Assembly (NCBI GenBank): GCA_005893305.1
Contig: VBOZ01000008.1
Location: 139,172 to 203,171, forward strand
From: Candidatus Eisenbacteria bacterium
GTDB taxonomy: Bacteria; Eisenbacteria; RBG-16-71-46; SZUA-252
Length of the DNA: 64,000 nucleotides
Direction: 5' to 3'
The translations under genes were made by a program, and so were the position numbers. The notes below the pieces were generated by a model. It ran no database searches. It worked only from the letters and a program-made list of their open reading frames with translations, and was not told where the DNA came from. Shown one piece after another: positions 36,467 through 45,900 of the stretch; the stretch's first letter is position 1; each line of letters begins with the position of its first letter.

Positions 36467-37546
36467 CTACCCCATCGCCTCGATCACGGCGCTCGCCGCG
36501 GCTTGCGTGCCGACGGCCGTCGGATCGTCTCGGCGGGGTTTCATGTCGTACGTGACGTGCTTTCCTTCGCGGATCACTTTCGCGATCGCGGCCTCCAGCC
36601 GCTCGCCCGCTTCGTTCTCCCCCAGGTAGCGGAGCATGAGCATCCCGCTCAGGATCATGGCGAACGGGTTGACGCGATCCTTGCCCGCGTACTTCGGGGC
36701 GCTTCCGTGCGTCGGCTCGAAGAGCGCGGCGTTCGCCCCGATGTTCGCGCCGGGCGCGACGCCCAGACCTCCGACCAACCCCGCGGCGAGGTCGGAGAGG
36801 ATGTCGCCGTAGAGGTTGGGCAGAACGAGGACGTCGTAGTCTTCCGGGTTCTGGACCAGCTGCATGCACATGTTGTCGACGATCCTGTCGTTGAAGCCGA
36901 GCTCCGGAAACTCGCCGGCCACACGCCGCGCGAACTCGAGGAAGAGACCGTCGGTGTCCTTCATGATGTTGGCCTTGTGAACGGCCGTGATCTTCTTCCG
37001 CTGATGCGCGCGCGCGTAGCGGAAGGCGTGGCGGACGATTCGCTCGGTCCCGGAGACGCTGATCGGCTTGATCGAGATGCCCGAGTCTTCCTTGATCTCG
37101 CGGCCGGCCTCCCGGAGCACCAATTCCCGAAGATGGGCCGCGCCGGCGGAGCCGACGTGGAACTCGATGCCGGCGTAGAGATCTTCCGTGTTCTCCCGGA
37201 CGATCACGAGATCGATGTTCTCGAAGCGGGAGCGGACTCCCGGGTACCACTTGCAGGGGCGCTCGCATGCGTAGAGGTCGAGCTCCTTGCGGAGCGCCAC
37301 GTTCACGCTCCGGAAACCCGAGCCCACCGGGGTCGTGATCGGCCCCTTGAGCCCGACCTGATTCCGGCGCAGCGATTCCAGAACCCGCTCGGGAAGCGGC
37401 GTCCCCTCCCGCTCATGCGCGACCATTCCGGCTTCCTGGATATCCCAATCGAAGCGGACACCCGTCGATTCGAGCACGCGGCGCGTCGCCGCGGCGAGCT
37501 CGGGACCGGTCCCGTCGCCGGGGATCAAGGTCACGCGATACGCCAT
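36467..37546 (-). CDS. isocitrate/isopropylmalate dehydrogenase family, probably NAD-dependent isocitrate dehydrogenase
   Basis: 359 residues from ATG 37546 (GGAAGGGA just upstream). IPGDGTGPE, substrate segment [36 protein letters not shown], and the signature [19 protein letters not shown] with [19 protein letters not shown]. The [10 protein letters not shown] segment and overall length fit the short NAD-type isocitrate dehydrogenase of the TCA cycle better than leuB or homoisocitrate dehydrogenase. The cofactor is inferred only. Confidence 0.88.
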   Translation of the reverse strand: MAYRVTLIPGDGTGPELAAATRRVLESTGVRFDWDIQEAGMVAHEREGTPLPERVLESLRRNQVGLKGPITTPVGSGFRSVNVALRKELDLYACERPCKWYPGVRSRFENIDLVIVRENTEDLYAGIEFHVGSAGAAHLRELVLREAGREIKEDSGISIKPISVSGTERIVRHAFRYARAHQRKKITAVHKANIMKDTDGLFLEFARRVAGEFPELGFNDRIVDNMCMQLVQNPEDYDVLVLPNLYGDILSDLAAGLVGGLGVAPGANIGANAALFEPTHGSAPKYAGKDRVNPFAMILSGMLMLRYLGENEAGERLEAAIAKVIREGKHVTYDMKPRRDDPTAVGTQAAASAVIEAMG

Positions 37547-37694
37547 GGATTCCCTTCCCAAGGAGGATGAAGCGCGTCTAGCCGTCTATTGTCGGATAGA
37601 GGCTTACGAGGTCCTGTGGCTTCGATCGATTGTCGAGGGGACCGAGCGCGCCTGCCTAGCTCGGGGGCAACGTATCAGAGGGAGTCCGAGCGAG

Positions 37695-37994
37695 TCAAAC
37701 GGATTTGCCGTCGCCACTGCCACTTCCGGGCTTCGGCCCGGCTTTCGGCTTTGATTCATCCTTCACTTTAGGCGGAGCCCCGGACTCCTTCTTTTTCTGA
37801 TCCTTATAGGATTGGGACCGGTAATCCGTCACGTAGAACCCGCTCCCCTTGAAGATCATGCCGGCGCCCGAGCCGACAAGGCGTCGCAGCTTCCCGCGGC
37901 ATTTCGGGCATCGCTTCCGGGGCTGATCGGACATCTTCTGGAAGATCTCGAACCGATGCCCGCACTTCAGGCATTCATATTCGTAAGTCGGCAT
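37695..37994 (-). CDS. FmdB-type zinc ribbon protein
   Basis: 99 residues. N-terminal single zinc ribbon MPTYEYECLKCGHRFE ... RCPKCRG (CxxC ... CxxC), then a conserved LVGSGAGMIFKGSGFYVTDY and a Lys/Gly/Pro-rich tail. FmdB/CxxC regulatory-type proteins are common small genes of uncertain role. It lies 12 bases after the aminotransferase stop; 37562-37694 downstream holds nothing I can identify. Confidence 0.88.
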   Translation of the reverse strand: MPTYEYECLKCGHRFEIFQKMSDQPRKRCPKCRGKLRRLVGSGAGMIFKGSGFYVTDYRSQSYKDQKKKESGAPPKVKDESKPKAGPKPGSGSGDGKSV

Positions 37995-38006
37995 GTGCCT
38001 CAGACC

Positions 38007-39206
38007 TCACATTCGTTGGAGCGCCGCGTCCATTCGATCCAGACCGTCGTGGATCTCCCGCTCGCCGACGGCGTAGGAGAGCCGCAGGTGCCCTTCCATG
38101 CCGAAGGCCGAACCCGGGACGCAGACGATTCGGGCTTCGTCGATCAGATAGTCGCAGAGACCGACGGAGTCTTTGACGCCCTTCTTCGCGCCACGGATTC
38201 GCTCGCTCAGATCGGGGAACGCGTAGAAGGCGCCGTCGGGCGGCCGCAGGTGAACGCCCGGAATCCTGGCCAGCCTCTCGACCACGAGATCCCGCCTCGC
38301 CGCGAACGTGTCGCGCATCGCGTTCGCGGTTCCCATATCGCCGGTGAGCGCGCGGAGCGCCGCCTGCTGCGAGACCGAGGAGGGATTGGAGGTCGACTGG
38401 CTCTGCAGGCGCTCCATTCCCTCGGCGATGTCGGGGGGCGCCGCCGCGAAGCCGACGCGCCATCCGGTCATGGCCCACGTTTTCGAAACGCCGTTCACGA
38501 GCACGGTCCGCTCGCGGAGCTCGGCGCACTCCGCGATGCTCACGTGGCGATCACCCGTATAGATGAGGTTCTCATAGATCTCGTCGGAGAGCACGAAGAG
38601 GTCGTGCCCGAGCACGACCTTCGCGATCGCCTCGATCTCCTCCCGGTTGTAGACGGCTCCCGACGGGTTGTTGGGGCTGTTCAGGATGAGGAGCCGCGTC
38701 CGCGGCGTCACGGCGCGGACGAGATCGGCCGGGGTCACCTTGTAGGATCCCGGCCCCGGGGCGACTGAGACCGGCACCGCGCCGACCAGGCGAACGATCT
38801 CCGGGAAGGTGACCCAGTACGGGACCGGGATCAGCACCTCGTCGCCCGGCTCGAGCAGCGTGAAGAGCGCGTTCCAGATCGAGTGCTTCGCCCCGTTCGA
38901 CACGACGATCTCGCGCGGCGCGTAGGAAAGTCCGTTGGCCCGGGCGAGCTTCGCGGCGATCGCCTCCCGCAGAGCCGCGGTTCCGGCGACGTCCGTATAG
39001 CGAGTGTGCCCTCCGTGGATCGCCTCGATCGCGGCGAGCCGGATGTGCTCCGGCGTGTCGAAGTCGGGCTCCCCCGCGGCGAATGACACCACGCTCTCGC
39101 CGCGGGCCCTGAGCTCGCGCGCGCGGGCGCTCAAGGAGAGCGTCTCCGAAGGGCGGAGCGCCCGGACGCGCGCGCTCACCCGCTCGCGCAAATCGGTCCG
39201 CGTCAT
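38007..39206 (-). CDS. pyridoxal-phosphate aspartate aminotransferase (class I)
   Basis: 399 residues. FAAGEPDFDTP, SNGAKHSIWN, NSPNNPSGAVY, SDEIYENLIY and the PLP lysine in NGVSKTWAMTGWRVGF (Lys242), ending with a C-terminal Arg motif LRLSYAVGE. It transfers amino groups between aspartate (or related amino acids/prephenate) and 2-oxoglutarate. ATG 39206 shares one base with the coaD stop (TGATG). Confidence 0.93.
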   Translation of the reverse strand: MTRTDLRERVSARVRALRPSETLSLSARARELRARGESVVSFAAGEPDFDTPEHIRLAAIEAIHGGHTRYTDVAGTAALREAIAAKLARANGLSYAPREIVVSNGAKHSIWNALFTLLEPGDEVLIPVPYWVTFPEIVRLVGAVPVSVAPGPGSYKVTPADLVRAVTPRTRLLILNSPNNPSGAVYNREEIEAIAKVVLGHDLFVLSDEIYENLIYTGDRHVSIAECAELRERTVLVNGVSKTWAMTGWRVGFAAAPPDIAEGMERLQSQSTSNPSSVSQQAALRALTGDMGTANAMRDTFAARRDLVVERLARIPGVHLRPPDGAFYAFPDLSERIRGAKKGVKDSVGLCDYLIDEARIVCVPGSAFGMEGHLRLSYAVGEREIHDGLDRMDAALQRM

Positions 39207-39691
39207 CAACGCTTCGCCGCGAAGGCGGCCTTGAGCCGGGAGGCGACGGACTTGGGGACGAAGCTGTCGACGTTCCCGCCGTGTCGCGCGATCTCCTTGA
39301 CGAGCGTCGAGTTCACGTAGGTGTAGGTCTCGCTCGGCATGAGGAACATGGTCTCGATGTCGGGATTCAGCCGGCGATTCATCAGGGCCATCTGGAATTC
39401 GTACTCGAAGTCGGAGATGAAGCGGAGCCCCCGGATGATGATGCCGATGCCGTTGGCTTTCGCGTAATCGACGAGAAGGCCCGAGAACGGCTCCACGGTC
39501 AGACGGGACTCGGAAGTGAACGCCTCCCGAATCATCGCAACCCGATCCTCCTGGGAGAAGAGGACGCCCTTCTCGGGGCGCGCCGCGACCGCGACCGTCA
39601 GCTGGTCGACGAGGCGGAGCGCCCGTCGCGCGAGATCGAGGTGACCGTCCGTGACGGGGTCGAACGTGCCGGCGAAGACTGCGCTTTTCAT
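39206..39691 (-). CDS. coaD: phosphopantetheine adenylyltransferase
   Basis: 161 residues, normal length. Nucleotidyltransferase motif AGTFDPVTDGHLDLARRA (TxGH-like), IIIRGLRFISDFEYEFQMA and the ISSS-like VNSTLVKEIARHGG. It catalyses the fourth step of CoA synthesis. ATG 39691 overlaps the rsmD stop (ATGA), a frequent rsmD-coaD pairing. Confidence 0.96.
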   Translation of the reverse strand: MKSAVFAGTFDPVTDGHLDLARRALRLVDQLTVAVAARPEKGVLFSQEDRVAMIREAFTSESRLTVEPFSGLLVDYAKANGIGIIIRGLRFISDFEYEFQMALMNRRLNPDIETMFLMPSETYTYVNSTLVKEIARHGGNVDSFVPKSVASRLKAAFAAKR

Positions 39692-40275
39692 GTTCCTCCT
39701 CTCGGGGCTTCCCCCGGCGGAACGCCTGCTCTGTAAAACGCAACCGTGGTGTCGCCGTACGTCCGCTCGGTCGCGAGCGCGAGCGCCGCCGGCTCCGGCG
39801 CCGCCGTTCCCTTGCGTCGCTCGTACACCAGGCACCCGGACGGCTCGATCGAGGACGCCCTCGCGAGCGCTTCGACCCAGAGGGAGCCCGCGTCCCCGTC
39901 ATAGGGCGGATCGAGGAAGATCAGCCCCCAGGTCCCCTCGAGCTCCGGCGGTAAGGCCGGATGGTTCAGATCGGCCACGTGGACGCGGGCTCGAGATTCG
40001 AGCCCGACGACGCGGAGATTCGCCGACAGCGTCCGCGCCACGCTCTTCCTCCCGTCCACGAAGTCCGCCCGCTCAGCGCCTCGGCTCAGCGCCTCGATCC
40101 CCATCGCGCCGGTGCCGGCGAAGAGATCGAGGACCCGCGCGCCCTGCACGAGCCGGGGCCCCAGGATGTCGAAGATCGCTTCGCGCGTCTTCTCCGAGGT
40201 CGGGCGCACGCCCCGATCCGGCACTCGGAGTCGCCGCCCTCGAAGCGAGCCGCCTACGATCCGGACGAGCCCCAC
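39688..40275 (-). CDS. rsmD: 16S rRNA m2G966 methyltransferase
   Basis: 195 residues from GTG 40275 (GTG 40293 is an alternative). VRIVGGSLRGRRL, PTSEKTREAIFDIL, LDLFAGTGAMGIEALSRGA and catalytic LDPPYDGD are diagnostic. It methylates G966 of 16S rRNA using SAM. The start overlaps the end of aroK by 22 bases. Confidence 0.94.
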   Translation of the reverse strand: MGLVRIVGGSLRGRRLRVPDRGVRPTSEKTREAIFDILGPRLVQGARVLDLFAGTGAMGIEALSRGAERADFVDGRKSVARTLSANLRVVGLESRARVHVADLNHPALPPELEGTWGLIFLDPPYDGDAGSLWVEALARASSIEPSGCLVYERRKGTAAPEPAALALATERTYGDTTVAFYRAGVPPGEAPRGGT

Positions 40276-40796
40276 CCCAGACGCCCTTTCCACAGCGTTT
40301 CGATCGCTTCCGCCACGCCCGCCGGCGTCAGGCCGTCGGTCCGAACCATGACGTCGGCCGCCTCCTCGTAGAGCGCCCGCCGCACCTCCCAGAGGTCGCG
40401 GAGTCGCGAGGCGACGGTCCCGCCGCGAAGAAGCGGCCTTGTCGACGCCGCCGCGTCCTCGAGCCTAAGCGCGGCGGTATCGGGGCTGACGTCCAGCCAG
40501 ACCACGTAGGCAAGCCTGCTCAGGAGCTCGCGATTCTCCGCCCGCGCGACGACCCCTGCCCCGCAGGCCACGACCACGGAGTCCGCCTCGAGCGCCGCTC
40601 GGAGCGCGTGCGCCTCGAGCTCCCGGAAGACATCCTCGCCGCGCGACGTGAGGATCTCGGGGATCGGGACCCCCTCCGCCGCGGCGACCGCCTCGTCCAG
40701 GTCGGTGCACCCGAACCCGAGCCGCGCCGCGAGCAGCGGGGCGACGGTGCTCTTCCCTGCGCCCGACAGGCCGATCAGCGCGATCCGCGCGGTCAC
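40254..40796 (-). CDS. aroK: shikimate kinase
   Basis: 180 residues from GTG 40796 with GGGAGG seven bases upstream. Walker A GLSGAGKST, DLDEAVAAAEG, GEDVFRELE (shikimate-binding Arg), CGAGVV, and the lid region STRPLLRGG. It phosphorylates shikimate in aromatic amino acid synthesis. In several bacteria aroK adjoins the pilM-Q operon; here it follows pilQ. Confidence 0.94.
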   Translation of the reverse strand: MTARIALIGLSGAGKSTVAPLLAARLGFGCTDLDEAVAAAEGVPIPEILTSRGEDVFRELEAHALRAALEADSVVVACGAGVVARAENRELLSRLAYVVWLDVSPDTAALRLEDAAASTRPLLRGGTVASRLRDLWEVRRALYEEAADVMVRTDGLTPAGVAEAIETLWKGRLGWGSSGS

Positions 40797-40829
40797 CGAA
40801 ACCTCCCGGGGTGGATCCCCAATGAGAAC

Positions 40830-40855
40830 GGGGCCCTCCCGTTCGGGAAGGCCCC
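40830..40855 (-). terminator. GC-rich hairpin after pilQ
   Basis: GGGGCCCTCCC, loop GTTC, GGGAAGGCCCC: 11 bp with one mismatch, 48 bases after the pilQ stop. Only a short GTTCTCATT follows on the minus strand, so termination strength is uncertain. Confidence 0.5.
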
Positions 40856-40903
40856 GCAGTATACCCGCGCCGGGCCGGAGGCGAAAGCGTCCGGCCCCGC
40901 CCG

Positions 40904-42562
40904 CTAGCCGTTTGAGGCGGTGGTTTCTCCGATGATCTTGGGCGTCAGGAAGATCAGGAGCTCGCGCTTCTGCCGCACCTTGGTCGACGTCCGGAACAGA
41001 TGCCCGATGATCGGGATGTCCATCAGGACCGGGACCCCGCGATTGTTGTCGCTCTCGTTGCTGCGGATCAGTCCGCCGATCACCGCCGTCTCGCCGTCGT
41101 TCACCATCACGCGCGTGTCGGCCATCGTCGTGTTGATGATGATGCCGCCCGCCACGGTCGCCTGGGACGAGAGGTCCGAGACCTCCGGGTGGACGTCCAT
41201 CGTGATCTTGTTGCCGACGTTGATGTGCGGCGTGACGCTGAGCTTGATCCCGATGGTCGTGAGCTGGGTGACCGCGTTCCCCGCGAAGTCCTGCACGATG
41301 AGCGGGATCTGCTGCCCCACGATCACGGTGGCCTCGCGGTTGTTCACGGTCGTGATTCTTGGATTCGAGATGATGTTGGCCTTGTTCGCGGCCTCCAGAG
41401 CATTCAGCGTCGCGTCCAGGCTGCCGAAGCTCTTCACCGTGCCGAACTTGACCGTCCCGGCCGGCCCCGTGACCGGATCCGGGGTGATGTGGACCGCCTC
41501 GTTCGCGCCGGCGTCGAAGACGTCGAGGTTCTCCAGGTTCCAGTTGATGCCCAGCGAGCGTGTCGCCGTGTGGTCCACGTCGACGAGGCGCGCCACGATC
41601 TCGACCTGCGGCGTGCGCGTGTCGAGGCTCCGGATCATCCCCTCCGCCCGGTCCAGCCGGTCGTCGATGTCGGTGACGAGGAGGGCGTTCGTGCGGGCGT
41701 CGACTTCGATGTGGCCTCGCTTCGTCAGCGTCTTCTCGACCGCCTTGGACATCTCCTGCGCGTTCGCGTAGCTGATCGGGATGATCCGCGTCGAGAGCGG
41801 CAGGAGCTCCTCCTGCGCGCGCTCGGCCGCCCTCTTGTCCATCTCCTCCTTGCGGAGGGTGTCGAGATTCGAAATGATGATCGTCTGGCCGTTCTCGACC
41901 ATCCCGAGCCCCTGGGCCCGGAGGACGATGTCGAGCGCGTGGCGCCACGGCACGTTCCGCAACCGAAGGGTCACGGCCCCGGTCACTTCCTTGCTCGCGA
42001 CGATGTTCTTGCCGCTGAACTCGGAGAGGCTTCGCAGGACCGTCTGGATCTCGGCGCCCTGGACGTCCAGGGACATCCGGCGGTTGTCGGTCACCTCGGG
42101 TGACGGCGCGCTGCTTGTGGGCGCGGTCTCCGCCGGCGTCGCCGCCGGGCTTTCCACGGCCAGGATGACGCTGTTCCCCACGGCGCTCACGCCGTAGGAG
42201 GCAGGCTGCGCGAGATCCACGACGATCCTGGACCCCGTGTCCTTGCCCCAGCCCATTTCGGTCGCCCGCACCGACTTGACCGGCGAATTCTCCCGCCCGG
42301 CCCAGGTGCGCTCGGTGAATGCCAACGTCGTGCCCGGGCAATCGAGGACGATCCGGTCCGGCGACTCCAGGGTGAAATCGTGATAGTTGACGGGCGCGTC
42401 CGCTTCGACGATGACCTGGGTTCCGGTGCCCTGATCTTTGAGTGAAATGCTCTTCACCGTTGCTCCGAACGCCGGGACGGACGTGAGGAGTATTCCCGCC
42501 GCCAGCGCCGAAATCAGACCCGCGCGGCGACTCGTGCGATTCCCGCTATTTTCGAGTCGCAT
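40904..42562 (-). CDS. pilQ: type IV pilus secretin PilQ
   Basis: 552 residues from ATG 42562 (GAGGGTG upstream). Signal peptide to about residue 35, one AMIN domain (about 40-135), Ala/Pro/Thr linker, STN/secretin N domains (MSLDVQGAEIQTVLRSLSEF; TNALLVTDIDDRL), and a C-terminal secretin barrel with VPVLMDIPIIGHLFRT and LLIFLTPKI. It forms the outer-membrane channel for the pilus. Shorter than proteobacterial PilQ of about 700 residues because it has one rather than two AMIN domains. Last gene of pilMNOPQ. Confidence 0.95.
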   Translation of the reverse strand: MRLENSGNRTSRRAGLISALAAGILLTSVPAFGATVKSISLKDQGTGTQVIVEADAPVNYHDFTLESPDRIVLDCPGTTLAFTERTWAGRENSPVKSVRATEMGWGKDTGSRIVVDLAQPASYGVSAVGNSVILAVESPAATPAETAPTSSAPSPEVTDNRRMSLDVQGAEIQTVLRSLSEFSGKNIVASKEVTGAVTLRLRNVPWRHALDIVLRAQGLGMVENGQTIIISNLDTLRKEEMDKRAAERAQEELLPLSTRIIPISYANAQEMSKAVEKTLTKRGHIEVDARTNALLVTDIDDRLDRAEGMIRSLDTRTPQVEIVARLVDVDHTATRSLGINWNLENLDVFDAGANEAVHITPDPVTGPAGTVKFGTVKSFGSLDATLNALEAANKANIISNPRITTVNNREATVIVGQQIPLIVQDFAGNAVTQLTTIGIKLSVTPHINVGNKITMDVHPEVSDLSSQATVAGGIIINTTMADTRVMVNDGETAVIGGLIRSNESDNNRGVPVLMDIPIIGHLFRTSTKVRQKRELLIFLTPKIIGETTASNG

Positions 42563-43349
42563 TTCTGTCACCCTCTTTTGGTTTCAGTTGAATCGCCAAC
42601 GTCTGGGTCTCCCCGAAGGCGTTCTGCACCACCTGGATCTCGGACTTCGAGATCCCTGAGATGTAGCCGTTCACGACCGGGTCCCCGACGCGCAGTACAA
42701 ACCCATGTCCGCGGGTGTCCTCCACCAGCGCGAACTTGTCCGACGCGCCCCACATGATGCCCACCAGGTGTATGTCCCCGACGTCGACGAGAGAGCCGTC
42801 GCCCGACTGGGACTGGAACCTCCCGTCGAGAAGCGAGAGGAACGGATCGCGGCGGTTGCCGCTCGTATAGACGTACTGCTCGCGAGCGAAGAGGACGCTG
42901 GCGTCGAGTGATTTGGGTGTCTCCGTGACCACGCCGGCGGCGCCGGGCGTCGAGATGAGGCCGGCCGTCACCACCGTGGCGGCGCCCGTGCCGGCCACGG
43001 TCGCGGCGCCTGGCACCGCGGCCGAAGGAGCAACCAAGGGCGTGGCCGGACCTGGAATCGCCGCAGTCGGGGCCGGAACGGCGCCGGCAGGCGGCGGCAT
43101 CGGCGTGCGCTTCACCCAGTCCGGAGCGGGCGGCCCGTAGACCACCGGGGCTTTCATGACCGGGCGCGGAATCGCCACGGCGGCCGGCGATGTCGCGACC
43201 GTGGGCGTCTTCGGCGGCGTCATCGGATGCAGGACGAAGAAGAACACGCCCACGCCGATGAGGGCGACCACCAGAAGCAGGACGAGAAGGAAGATCCTGC
43301 TCTGGAAGAGCTTACTTTGCGGCAGCGCTAGGCTGCTTGGCAGGTTCAT
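42546..43349 (-). CDS. pilP: type IV pilus inner-membrane lipoprotein-like PilP
   Basis: 267 residues from ATG 43349 (overlaps pilO by 38 bases). One membrane helix (about 20-42), a long Pro/Ala/Gly/Val-rich linker (about 45-145), then a C-terminal PilP beta domain (RDPFLSLLDG, VGIMWGASDKFALVEDTRGHG, GDPVVNGYISGISKSEIQV). PilP links the PilN/PilO ring to PilQ. Here a transmembrane helix replaces the usual lipobox, as no Cys is seen at the N-terminus. Confidence 0.85.
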   Translation of the reverse strand: MNLPSSLALPQSKLFQSRIFLLVLLLVVALIGVGVFFFVLHPMTPPKTPTVATSPAAVAIPRPVMKAPVVYGPPAPDWVKRTPMPPPAGAVPAPTAAIPGPATPLVAPSAAVPGAATVAGTGAATVVTAGLISTPGAAGVVTETPKSLDASVLFAREQYVYTSGNRRDPFLSLLDGRFQSQSGDGSLVDVGDIHLVGIMWGASDKFALVEDTRGHGFVLRVGDPVVNGYISGISKSEIQVVQNAFGETQTLAIQLKPKEGDRNATRK

Positions 43350-43935
43350 TTGGTTTTCCCTCGGCCGTCGTTCCCTCGGCCAGCGTGTAGGCGGTCGCGA
43401 TGAAATCGGCCTGAACCGTCTCGTCCAGGTCCCCCTTGTCAAATCCCTTCAACCGAAGCTGGGAGACGTTCACCAACCGGGAAAGATCTGCGATCTCGCC
43501 GAAGAACGCGCCGGCGCGGTGGAAGCCGCCGGTCACCGAGACCTGCACGGGGTTCTCCGTGAAGTCCGTCCTCTTCGTGGGCTCCGCCGGCTTGAAGAGC
43601 AGGAACTTCACGCCCGCCTCCTGCCCGGCCATCGTGACCTTGCGGAGCAGGCTCGCGACTTCCTTTTGGGTCGGCAGGAGCTCCTGCGCGACCTGCCAGC
43701 GCTGGGTCAAGAGCGCGAACTCGCGCTTGAGCTCCGGGAGTCGGTTGACGAGCTGCTGCGCCTTCGTGAGCTCGTTCATGCACCGCGTATGCTCCGCCTT
43801 GAGGCGGCTGATCTCCTCCGCCCTGACCTTGTAATTGAACGGAACGAAATCGGCGAATATGTAGAAGTAGACGAGGGCCGCCGTGCCCGCCACGATCATG
43901 ATCAGCTTTTGAGTTTTCGGATCCTTGAGGTCCAT
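43312..43935 (-). CDS. pilO: type IV pilus assembly protein PilO
   Basis: 207 residues. Short cytoplasmic N-terminus, a membrane helix (LIMIVAGTAALVYFYIFADF), coiled coil, and the ferredoxin-like PilO domain (QVSVTGGFHRAGAFFGEIADL). It dimerises with PilN in the inner-membrane alignment complex. The start has GGGAGAGCG upstream; 24 bases after pilN. Confidence 0.92.
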   Translation of the reverse strand: MDLKDPKTQKLIMIVAGTAALVYFYIFADFVPFNYKVRAEEISRLKAEHTRCMNELTKAQQLVNRLPELKREFALLTQRWQVAQELLPTQKEVASLLRKVTMAGQEAGVKFLLFKPAEPTKRTDFTENPVQVSVTGGFHRAGAFFGEIADLSRLVNVSQLRLKGFDKGDLDETVQADFIATAYTLAEGTTAEGKPNEPAKQPSAAAK

Positions 43936-43959
43936 CGCTCTCCCCGCGCGTCGTCCTGA

Positions 43960-44511
43960 CTAGAGCGTCATCTTCGCGGTGATCGTGAACTTCACGACGT
44001 TCCGCTGATCGATCTGTCCCCGCTCCGCCACCACCAGGTCCACGTTGCCGTAGAGCGGCGACGCTTCGAGGCGGGACATGAGGTCGGCCACGAGCAGGTT
44101 CGAGAAGGTAACCCCCTCGATCTTCACCTGGTCGGGCCCGGTCTCTTCATAGTTGTTCAGCCAGAGGTGCTCCGGAACGCACCGCGACAGCTCGTCCACC
44201 AGCTTGACCCGCCAGAGACGGTTCTTGTCGAGGGTGGCGATGACGTCGAGCCGGTGCGTCAGCTCCTCGCGCTTCTTCGTCAGCTCGTTGATCATCTCGA
44301 TCTGGGGGCGAAGCTTCTCCGCCTCCTGCTGCGCCCGGGCGATGTCGGTCTTCAGGCGTCCGACCTGCATCGTCTGGATCAGGGCGAACGCCGCGAAGAG
44401 CAGTGCCACGAAAAGGAGCGCGAAGACGGGCATGAGCGCGCCCAGCTTCGGCAGCGCGATGTTGCGCTTCGCCTGTCGTTCTTCGCGTGGCAGCAGGTTG
44501 ATGCGGATCAT
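43960..44511 (-). CDS. pilN: type IV pilus assembly protein PilN
   Basis: 183 residues. The conserved cytoplasmic start IRINLLPREER binds PilM; a membrane helix (about 28-50), coiled coil, and a periplasmic PilN domain (WLNNYEETGPDQVKIEGVTF) follow. Nine bases after pilM, GGGGGA ribosome site. Confidence 0.94.
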   Translation of the reverse strand: MIRINLLPREERQAKRNIALPKLGALMPVFALLFVALLFAAFALIQTMQVGRLKTDIARAQQEAEKLRPQIEMINELTKKREELTHRLDVIATLDKNRLWRVKLVDELSRCVPEHLWLNNYEETGPDQVKIEGVTFSNLLVADLMSRLEASPLYGNVDLVVAERGQIDQRNVVKFTITAKMTL

Positions 44512-44520
44512 GGGTCCCCC

Positions 44521-45558
44521 TTATCGCAGCGCCAGGCCGATCGCGACCGTCAAGACCGGGGCCACGCTCTCCGGCGACTCGCCGCCGAAGAGACCCGGGT
44601 CGTAATTCAATTTCTGAATCGGGTTCACGACTTCCACGGGGACCTGATGCCGCGTGCGCAGGAACTCGACGAGGCCGGGCACCCGGGCGCTTCCCCCGGA
44701 GACGAAGATCCGGTCAATGCGATCGGCATCTCCGGCGGACTTGAGGAAGGCGACGGCGCGATCGATCTGCACCGAGACGTCCTCGCAGGTGGCCTGGACG
44801 ATCGCGGCGACGTCGATGCCGTTCTGCGCCCGCCCCCGAAGGGCGTTCTGCGCCTCCGCCTGGCTCACGTTGTGGCGCCGTTGGATCGCTTCCACGAAGG
44901 AGTTGGCGCCGAGGGAGAGGTCCTTGGTGAAGTGCGGGATCTGATCCCGGATGATGTTCAAGTTCGTGATCTCGGCCCCGATGTTGAGCAGCGCGACCGT
45001 CTCGCCGGGGGCCAGGTCGTACGCGGCCTCGACTGCGTTCTGGATCGCGAACGAGTCGACGTCGATGATGACCGGAGAGAGACCCGCCTCGCGGATGATC
45101 TCCGCGTGATTCGTGATCATCTCCTTCTTCGCGGCGACCAGGAGGACCTGCATCTTTTTCTGGTCCACGTCCGGATTGATGATCTGGAAGTCGAGGGAGA
45201 CGTCGTTGATGTCGTAGGGGACGTGCTGCTCCGCCTCCCACTGGATCGCCTCCTTGGCGTCCTCTTCGTTCAGGCGGGCCATGAGGATCTTCTTCACGAT
45301 CACGGCGCGCCCCGAGACGGCGGTCACGACGTTCTTGTTCCGGATCTGGCGGGATTCGAGGAGGTTCGTGATCGCCTCGTGCACCATCTGCCGGTCCATG
45401 ATCTCCCCGTCCACGATGGCTTCGGAGAGCGGCTCGGATATCCCGTAGTTGACCAGGCGATCCCCATAGCGGTCGTGCGCGATCTCGACGACCTTGATGG
45501 AGCTAGAGCCGATGTCGAGACCAATCGTGCTCTTCTTATTCTTGCCCAAGCCGAACAT
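44521..45558 (-). CDS. pilM: type IV pilus actin-like ATPase PilM
   Basis: 345 residues from ATG 45558 (GGAGCG upstream). Actin-like/FtsA fold: GLDIGSSSIKVVEI, NIGAEITNLNII, FVSGGSARVPGLVEFL. The cytoplasmic ring protein binds PilN and couples to the assembly motors. First gene of pilMNOPQ with a sigma-54 promoter about 75 bases upstream. Confidence 0.95.
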   Translation of the reverse strand: MFGLGKNKKSTIGLDIGSSSIKVVEIAHDRYGDRLVNYGISEPLSEAIVDGEIMDRQMVHEAITNLLESRQIRNKNVVTAVSGRAVIVKKILMARLNEEDAKEAIQWEAEQHVPYDINDVSLDFQIINPDVDQKKMQVLLVAAKKEMITNHAEIIREAGLSPVIIDVDSFAIQNAVEAAYDLAPGETVALLNIGAEITNLNIIRDQIPHFTKDLSLGANSFVEAIQRRHNVSQAEAQNALRGRAQNGIDVAAIVQATCEDVSVQIDRAVAFLKSAGDADRIDRIFVSGGSARVPGLVEFLRTRHQVPVEVVNPIQKLNYDPGLFGGESPESVAPVLTVAIGLALR

Positions 45559-45630
45559 GGTCGCGCTCCGCGTGTTGGTGGGATGCCTCTGCCCTTGCAC
45601 CCGACTGGGGGACTCGCCGCGGCTGGATCG

Positions 45631-45646
45631 AGCAAGTTCCATGCCA
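45631..45646 (-). promoter_or_regulatory. sigma-54 promoter of pilMNOPQ
   Basis: On the minus strand TGGCATGGAACTTGCT, an exact fit to the -24/-12 pattern TGGCAYR-N4-TTGCW. Expected transcript start about 12 bases downstream of the -12 GC, leaving a leader of roughly 60 bases to pilM. The remainder of 45559-45900 holds the divergent plus-strand promoter at 45824-45852 and no gene that I recognise. Confidence 0.75.
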
Positions 45647-45823
45647 CGCCCCTTCCACACCGCAACGTAAGTCTATTTCGCGTAACGACATACGCTGCAG
45701 ACTACCCGGCGTCGCAAATGGCGCTGCCGGTACCGGCTCTGCGTGCAAACCGCAAGATCTGGCCATCGTCTAGCCGCTCAAATCTCCACGTTTGTACGAG
45801 ACAAGACCGCCGGGCGGGCCGCA

Positions 45824-45852
45824 TTGACCGCCTCCGGTCCCTTTGCTACGGT
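45824..45852 (+). promoter_or_regulatory. sigma-70 promoter of the membrane glycosyltransferase gene
   Basis: TTGACC (45824-45829), 17 bases, TACGGT (45847-45852) on the plus strand, 48 bases before ATG 45901. Confidence 0.55.
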
Positions 45853-45900
45853 GCCGCCCATGCTCGCGGCGGCTTCCGCTCCTGGCGTTGTCGCCTCGAT

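Noticed and set aside
44167-45900. Long plus-strand open frame running into the membrane glycosyltransferase
   Set aside because: It is antisense to pilM and pilN, which are clearly coding, and its translation is low-complexity Arg/Asp/His/Leu sequence. Family-like membrane sequence begins only near 45901.
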